Shown here piece after piece: positions 26,901 through 35,900 of a stretch of DNA of 64,000 nt (its first letter is position 1; each line of letters opens with the position of its first letter). Position numbers and translations under genes: made by a program. Source of the stretch: Heligmosomoides polygyrus polygyrus (Eukaryota > Nematoda > Chromadorea > Rhabditida > Heligmosomidae); NCBI GenBank assembly GCA_947396885.1, contig OX377203.1, positions 22,137,253-22,201,252 of the forward strand, read 5' to 3'. The notes beneath the pieces were generated by a model. It did not search any database, was not told where the DNA came from, and saw only the letters and a list, made by a program, of their open reading frames with translations.

Positions 26901-29900
26901 TACAACTACGGCGATTCTCTGAGCGGCACGTGGGTGCTGATGAAACGGTTTAATCCGTGGGCTGAGCCAGTGCGCATTCTGAATATGGAAGAGATTCAGG
27001 TGAGTCGTAGCAAGTCTTCTGCTTCTTAGGTACCGATCTGTATGTCCCGAGATTCAGACTCGATTGGCCTATGTGTCGTGTGTCCGTCAACTGGAAATTG
27101 TGAAGAAGGCGCCGTACTGCAGTTACTTCCGACCAGCTATCGAGCCGTTCAAGACGCTGGAGTTCAATAAGTTCGACGAGATTCTGGTACGCATTTTTTT
27201 ATGGTTCAGTCAGAGCAGTCAGTGAGACAAGCTAAGGTCGGCCTTCGCCGCTTATTCAAGGACTAGGTGATGCCTTGCATGATGTTTTAATGGTTTGAAA
27301 GTCTTTTCCTGACGTAATGAGCTTTTCGAGGGCTCATCGGTGTTTGATCTTTTCCTCGAGGGGAGAGAGTATTGCTTGGCTACGGTGCTATTCGAGCATT
27401 GGATGAACTGATTACGCGCTAGACCCGTGAAGGAGGCGGTGGTCTGATCATGTGTAGAACTTGGGGACAACGGAGACGTCGGTCAGGCAATACTTGCGAT
27501 TGAAGATGATGTGGTCGATCTCGTTGTGGAACTGGCCACCGGGAGATTCCCAGGTCCATCGTAAGGAGGGAGGCTTCTGGAACTGTGAGTTTACATGGAC
27601 GGTCTTGGTCGACATGAAGCAGCCTTTCACCTTGCTCGTTCCACTCCAAGCCGTGGATTCCGATGTGAAGTTCTTCCGACGACCTTCGTGGCCCGATCTT
27701 GGCGTTGAAGTCGCCGACGATCACCTTGTAGAAGGTGTGATCTTCCTTGTAGAACTTCCCCAGCTCCACGTAGAAGGCTTTGACCTCTTCGTCGTCGTAG
27801 TCAGATGTTGGGGCATACGCGACGAACACAGTCAAGGCTGGCACGGAGCCACATCGCTTCAGTCGCAGACGTCCGATTCGGCTTGTCAGAGACTCGTACG
27901 AATCGATGTTCATGGCCAAGTGCGTGTTTACGAAGACACCAACGCCGCCTACTCCTCTGCTGTCGCATGTTCCGAGGAACAGTTCTCCGCAGTCGGCGGC
28001 ATGTAGGAGGTGGTGTCTTCTAGTCTCGGTCAGTCCGATGACGTCGTACTTGATCTTCCTGGCTTGCATCATCAGGTCCTCGACGGATGCTTCCGATGCG
28101 AGCGTGCAGGCGTTGTAAGTACAGATCGTCATCCTAGTCCTTCTCAATTTGCGCAGCCTGGTTAGGCCCTGAGATTTTAGCTGCCTCTCCGTACTCGTCC
28201 TTCCCATCGCTACAGAGATGGGGGCTCTTTCGGGATCAGGGGAATGAGGCCCTTTAGTGCTGCTGTGTTTGACTTCCATACAACACGGGTTGGTCAGGCT
28301 CTGTCGTGCGGGCGAAGAACTCCGGGCAGCCAGCCAGACTGCCTGAAGGGACGGGGCGAGTCTTTTGAGGCGGCCTCGAATCGCCTTACGATGTACTCCC
28401 AGTCTACCGAGTGCAAGCTATTGGCCGGGCCGACACAGTTACAGTCCGCGCAGGCGCGAACACATCCACGCACACTGTGCATGAACATGCCGCTCCCACA
28501 CACAAGGAACGCATCGACCCGACACAGCAGGAGCAAGGAGTCCATCCCCTGCCTCTCACCTGCGTCTCTGGGCAGTACACGGTCGCATTTGGTTCGCGTT
28601 TCGTTCCCCTATCCACCACCCGTGAATGCGCCACGTGGATCTGCGACAAGTGGCCCGAGATCCTCATTAACAAGAGAGCCCGAAGGCTCTCTATCGAGGG
28701 AGGCACATTCTAGATACACTTGATTAAATTCAAGGAGGAGTAGGAGTACCATGATTTGAAAATGCCAGTGACATGGAAACTCCTCTTGAATGGCGACGTT
28801 CGTGAATTTCCGAGAGCCTATGGAGCAGCTCAATAATGCTTCGGATCAGGGATGTGTTGAAATTTTTCCTAGAAAAGCGAAACACGGAATACGAAACGGA
28901 AGAGCTTAAAAATGGGTGGAAACCAGAATACAAAACGCGGAAACAGACATGACTCAAAACTCACTACTTCATTTGATCTTTCAAATATATATTCATAAAA
29001 TATAATAAGCCGCTTAAGGGGGCGGGCTGTCTGTCTGTACGGGGCGGAGCGTCTGTCCAGGGGGGGAGCGTCTGTCCAGGGGGGGATCAGTGAGCCTGCC
29101 GGTGTTGAATGTGAGGGGGAAGTGTGTGGGTTGTAGATGTGCAAGGTGCCTGGCGACTCAGTAGACGTGCCGAACACGTTGCCCAACGTGCCTGGCGAGT
29201 CAGTAGACGTGCCGAACACGCTGCCAAACGTGCCTGGAGATGCGGTGCTGGAGTCCTGTAAGGGGGAATCGTGGGGGAAGTGTGTGGGTTGTAGATGTGC
29301 AAGGTGCCTGGCGACTCAGTAGACGTGCCGAACACGTTGCCCAACGTGCCTGGCGAGTCAGTAGACGTGCCGAACACGCTGCCAAACGTGCCTGGAGATG
29401 CGGTGCTGGAGTCCTGTAAGGGGGAATCGTCGGAGGAGGGGGGTTGCAGTTGTGCAACGTGCCTGGCGACTCAGTAGACGTGCCGAACACGTTGCCCAAC
29501 GTGCCTGGCGAGTCAGTAGACGTGCCGAACACGCTGCCAAACGTGCCTGGAGATGCGGTGCTGGAGTCCTGTAAGGGGGAATCGTCGGAGGAGGGGGGTT
29601 GCAGTTGTGCAACGTGCCTGGCGACTCAGTAGACGTGCCGAACACGTTGCCCAACGTGCCTGGCGAGTCAGTAGACGTGCCGAACACGCTGCCAAACGTG
29701 CCTGGAGATGCGGTGTTGGAGTAGAGAGAGGGGGGGTGTAGGGGGGGGGGGTGTATTTCGTTCAAGCGGTCCGAAACTTTAGCCTTGGGGGTAATCGAGG
29801 TCGCTGAACACGAATCTGAAGTTGATCAATCGATATCGATCGATAATATCGATTTTTCGTGTATTTCGTCCAAGCGGTCCGAAACTTTAGCCTTGGGGGT

Positions 29901-32900
29901 AATCGAGGTCGCTGAACACGAATCTGAAGTTGATCAATCGATATCGATCGATAATATCGATTTTTCGTGTATTTCGTTAAAGCGGTCCGAAACTTTAGCC
30001 TTGGGGGTAATCGAGGTCGCTGAACACGAATCTGAAGTTGATCAATCGATATCGATCGATAATATCGATTTTTCGTGTATTTCGTTAAAGCGGTCCGAAA
30101 CTTTAGCCTTGGGGGTAATCGAGGTCGCTGAACACGAATCTGAAGTTGATCAATCGATATCGATCGATAATATCGATTTTTCGTGTATTTCGTCCAAGCG
30201 GTCCGAAACTTTAGCCTTGGGGGTAATCGAGGTCGCTGAACACGAATCTGAAGTTGATCAATCGATATCGATCGATAATATCGATTTTTCGTGTATTTCG
30301 TTCAAGCGGTCCGAAACTTTAGCCTTGGGGGTAATCGAGGTCGCTGAACACGAATCTAAAGTTGATCAATCGATATCGATCGATAATATCGATTTTTCGT
30401 GTATTTCGTTCAAGCGGTCCGAAACTTTAGCCTTGGGGGTAATCGAGGTCGCTGAACACGAATCTGAAGTTGATCAATCGATATCGATCGATAATATCGA
30501 TTTTTCGTGTATTTCGTTAAAGCGGTCCGAAACTTTAGCCTTGGGGGTAATCGAGGTCGCTGAACACGAATCTGAAGTTGATCAATCGATATCGATCGAT
30601 AATATCGATTTTTCGTGTATTTCGTTCAAGCGGTCCGAAACTTTAGCCTTGGGGGTAATCGAGGTCGCTGAACACGAATCTGAAGTTGATCAATCGATAT
30701 CGATCGATAATATCGATTTTTCGTGTATTTCGTCCAAGCGGTCCGAAACTTTAGCCTTGGGGGTAATCGAGGTCGCTGAACACGAATCTGAAGTTGATCA
30801 ATCGATATCGATCGATAATATCGATTTTTCGTGTATTTCGTTAAAGCGGTCCGAAACTTTAGCCTTGGGGGTAATCGAGGTCGCTGAACACGAATCTGAA
30901 GTTGATCAATCGATATCGATCGATAATATCGATTTTTCGTGTATTTCGTTAAAGCGGTCCGAAACTTTAGCCTTGGGGGTAATCGAGGTCGCTGAACACG
31001 AATCTGAAGTTGATCAATCGATATCGATCGATAATATCGATTTTTCGTGTATTTCGTCCAAGCGGTCCGAAACTTTAGCCTTGGGGGTAATCGAGGTCGC
31101 TGAACACGAATCTGAAGTTGATCAATCGATATCGATCGATAATATCGATTTTTCGTGTATTTCGTTCAAGCGGTCCGAAACTTTAGCCTTGGGGGTAATC
31201 GAGGTCGCTGAACACGAATCTGAAGTTGATCAATCGATATCGGTCGATATTATCGATCAATATCGATTGATCAACGTGTTTGGGGATTCAGGTAGACGTA
31301 CCGAAGACGTCATCCGCTAAGCGGGATCATTGAGGGAGTAACCAGTACCAGTAATGGAAGACCGTATCACTAAGGGTAGAACAGTAATGAGGGACCAATA
31401 GATCGCCCTATCATACTATATACTGTACGTGCTGCGAGCCTTTTGTACTCCTAAGTAGGGAAGAAAGCTATACAAGTAGAGCAGCAAGCTTGATGTGATT
31501 GTCCTTAGCTTAGTGATACTGCAACATCGCGCGAAGCGCGCAAGTGCGAGGCACGCCGATAGGCGTGACGGAGCACTTGTATATTCATAATGGTAGTAAT
31601 TCTGAGTTGCCGTTAACGAATTTAGGAAGCGGGCAAGACAGCATTTGACTTTTCCTGCCAAATAAAGGATAAAGGACGGCGTTGCTCAATCCCTTTTTGG
31701 ATGCGCCATGCATTCTACTTCTACGGGGTGTCTGGAGGCGTATTTGGCCATACAGTGACTTGAGGTGACTAGCCAATGAACAAGTCAGCGCTTTATCCTT
31801 CCCAGACAGGTCTGGTAACAATTCACCGACTCCGGAGGGGTGGAAGGCTTGGTTGGCCTGGGCGGGAAATCCGAGCCAAGAACCGGGTATCGGATGCTCG
31901 CGACCAGCGGCACCTCCTGCGACTGCGCTATACGCGCCCACCAGTGTATAACACAGATCATATAATAATAAAAAAACCCTTGTGTTCGAATCATTACTAA
32001 GATTACTTCCCGGACATTACTAATGCAACAAGTCGAAGTTTATGCAACATCGTTTTGCAAAGAAGAAGTAAGTATTTTAAACGCAATGAACCCAGCTGAA
32101 GAGCAAGATGCCAGAGATCTCGCTACTCCCGACACTCAGCGGTCTTATTGAATGCTTCAGACCCATCCGAACTGGGAGGTAGCAACACTATTGTTACAGT
32201 TGCTTTCAGCCCTCACGACACGCACCCACTCTCTGAGATCGCGGGGGTACCAGTATTATTTGGCAATAGCTGAAGCTCTGCAACGAACTCAAAGGAGGGA
32301 GTGTAGAGGCAAGACACCTCATGGCCTCCTCAGACTGGGATAGATACAATTTCCTTTATGGAAAGCAATTTTAGCAAAATAAAGGTGCCTATAGAGCTCG
32401 GAACTGAATTGGTGTTCCAAGCCAGACCTAAGATTATGAGGGAAAACGATAAGCGTGCTCCAGACCAGGATTTCGATTTTTGATTCGAATACTCGTGAAA
32501 CCGTTGTGGCCTTATACTATTCGGTAGTACGTCGTTTCAAGAAGAGAAAAAATCCATTTGGTTATCACATTGTTCCGACATCGTGATGCACCACAGATTT
32601 CGAAGCAACGCAATCATAGAAAGATGACGCATACTTAATCTCATTGTTCAAGAGGTGAATGAAGGCGGCGCAAAACACTCATTGAGTGATGGGTCACTAT
32701 TTCCGTTCCGTCTTCCATCCCAAAAGATAGCGGAACACGGAACGGAAGGACTACGAGTCGAAAATCGGAACTCGGAACACGGAAGCGGAAATTCTGCACA
32801 TCCTTAATTCAAATGTAGACGAAATCCATCAAAATGAGCATGATTTGGTTAGACCTTCAGAAGACACAAGCTTAGTTATGCATTTCATTCTTTTTGGAAT

Positions 32901-35900
32901 GTTCTGGAAACCGCATCAGTAATGGAATTGATCATTGAGTTTGTTGCAGTCGATCGGGTACGAGTACGGTAAGAACAAGATCGAGTCGCTGATGGAGACC
33001 GACGCGTTCAACACACTGCTGATTGGCGAAAACACAGCGGTTCAGAGTCGGCTGCAACGGCAGATCAGCAAGACGAACAAGGTATGGCCCGTGTTCTGCT
33101 TCTAGCCCAGTAGACCGCAGTGTTCCTCCTGCCGAAGATCATTGAGATTCATGACAGGCGGCAACGACGATATTTCCTTTCGGCGTCGACTTCACAGTTA
33201 GTGATTCCAGTGTGCCATTCCTGTCTTACTAACCTTGGCCATGGTGTGATATGAGAGTGTGAATGTTGACGCCAGCAACCCTACGTTCTTTACCTGGCGT
33301 TTAGAAAGATGTGGAGAATGTCAGTGTTTGTTCCTTGAAAATTTCTTCGTTTTCCAGCGCAATGCTCTCAAGGAACGCTCGACGTCCTTCACCGATCTCG
33401 CAGCGGCCCTCTCCAAGGTTCCAGCTGTTCGACCGGCATTGCGGCATTCGCTGAGCGCCTACGACCAGGCTGATGATGTGTTTGACGATGCAGATTTCTT
33501 TGATCGTAAGTTTTCTTTTTTTCAAACAGCGGCTCCAACTCTTTTGCTCTACATTTTTCTTCTTCTGTACTTTTTACATTCACCTGCCTTAAAACCGGTA
33601 ACACTTGAATATTAGTAATCCTTTTATTTTTAAAGAAAAGCAATGGTTCAAGTTAGTTGTAAAACGCAGGAAAACAGCGGTTTCTGTGTGTACTGTAAGG
33701 GTTGCATCAGCACTCGTACCGCACGTCCTTCAATTTGTCAGCTCGATAGCGTAGCTGTTGCATAATTGAAGTTGCGCCGTGGAGATATGCGTGTTTTTGC
33801 AACTGTGTCCTTTATACATTTGTTTAGTGTGTAACTACATGTAGATAGAATTTCCGGTGTGAATCACATCACAATCGCGACATGCTGAGCGTGTGATCTC
33901 TTCCTGCAGTATAAAAGGATAAATGACGGAGCTAATCAATCCCCTTTGAGATGCGCGACGCAACCTACTTGTACTGAATGTCGTCGAGGCAGTTTGAATG
34001 CGTTTTTGGCCTATGCAATGAGCTACGGTGGCCAGTCGATGGACCAGTCAGTATTCTATCCTTCGCAGAAAATCTGGCGCTATCTGGATGGATGGATGGC
34101 TTGGTTGACCTGCGCGGGAAATTCGAACAAAAACTAGAATAGGGTGCCACAAAATTCCAAAGAACGTCATATATTAGAAACAATTTCAATCAGTTTCATA
34201 AACCTCAAGTTGCTGATATCGAGGTAGTAAGCTGTCACAACGATGTTTGGTTGCGATCAAAACTTCTAGCGCCAAACGGGACTCGAACCCCGGATACGGG
34301 TGAGTGCTGATCGGTCCCACGAGGTGTGGATGTTGCGTTCGATCAGACGGCGCCGGTGGTGTAAAGGCGAAGAGTCCCGCCCGGTCAGAGAGAGGTGCGG
34401 GTTCGAGTCCCACCTGGCGCTAGAAGTTTTGATCGCAACCAAACATCGTCATATATTAGGTTGGAAAAAAGCTTTATTTTTTCAAGGATTCATTTATTCA
34501 TAACTACAATGTCAAATCAATTGAGATAAACTCCATTTTGTTCCTCTACACTTCTCCACAGACTGGGCACTTTTATTTATTTATTTATTCACTACATGGA
34601 TAACCATGCAAAAGAAAAACAAGGTAAAACTAAACATAAGTAAAAGTAATTCTAAACAGGAAAAAACAGAACAGGCAACAAGAATCAACATAATACAGTT
34701 GAAAACTACTAAACTGCATTCTGAAGATATCGGTCAAAAAGTTTTTTATACTTCCTTAAGGAATTTGGTATAATGTGTTTTTTAGATAACCTCAAAAAAT
34801 CAGAGCCAGCACGGCAAGTGAAAAATTGAGACCTTACACTGCTTTTTGCTCCAGGAAACTGGATCTTCCGCTGACCACCCCTTGTGTTCGATGAAGAAAA
34901 TGTATAGAACTCCTGAAGGGGAATACGAGTAAGACCGTTTATCATCTTATATATCGCAATTAAATCATTTCTTCTCCTACGACGTTCAAGGGTATGTAGG
35001 TTGAAGAATCTGTTTCGTGAAGCCGGTGAGGGGATGGTGTTGTAATCATACCCATGTACTCGTATCCATAGCTTTCTTGTGAAGCTGTTTTGTACAGATT
35101 CCAGCCTGGCAATTTCACGTTTATATTTGGGACTAAAAACTGTGGTGCCATATTCTAGAATTGGTCTAACATACGACTTATAGGCAATTAATAAGTGTTG
35201 TATTGAATTTGTTCGCAAACATTTGAAGAGGCTGTGCACAATTCGTTCAGCTTTTTTCGATATTATTTCAATATGTTCCTTGAACGAAAGTTGAGTGTCC
35301 AACATGAAACCGAAATCACGCAGGGAAGTTGTACTACTAATATGCATCTTGTCAAGGTAGTAAGGATATCTACCTACCTGCTGCCCTAGATAAAGTACTT
35401 GTGACTTTTGCGGAGATAATGGAAGTTCCCATTTCTAATTCCTCTCGCTTAAAGGACTGCAGTTCTGGAGTCGTACCATTGCTGAATCCAATTTTTGAGG
35501 TCTTCATCCGTTTCAAAATATTTCTCTCCAATTTCTTCCTTGAGGGCACGGAAGAGATGGTAGTCGGTGGAGGCGAGGTCAGGGCTATACGGTGGATGTG
35601 GCATTTCCTCCCAGCTCAGCTCCTTTAAGGCCCATGCACACTTCCGCGACACCGCGGCGCGACAAGTGGGGCGACGGCTACCTCCGCGAAATCCGGCGGT
35701 CGCGGCGCATTCGCGTTAGAGCACCGTTTTAGGCAACGGGACCGACGTCCCCGTGGATTCCGAGCCGCCAGGAATGATTTGAACCATTCCAGCATGCGGC
35801 ACTCAGCGCGGCGTCGCCTGCGACAGCCGCCGCGACAGTCGCAAGAGTGTGCATACCCCTCCCTGCGGCACGTGTCGCAGTGTCGCGCCGCGGCCGTTGC

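Noticed and set aside
27461..28006. Plus-strand 181-codon frame
   Set aside because: Antisense shadow of the RTE endonuclease on the minus strand.
29146..31290. CRISPR-like array
   Set aside because: Repeats are contiguous tandem units without unique spacers, and the sequence is a eukaryotic intron.
29785..31320. 511-codon open frame as a repeat protein gene
   Set aside because: The frame is open only because the 108-bp satellite unit is a multiple of three. The visible unit differences change amino acids, and diverged genomic relatives have stops.
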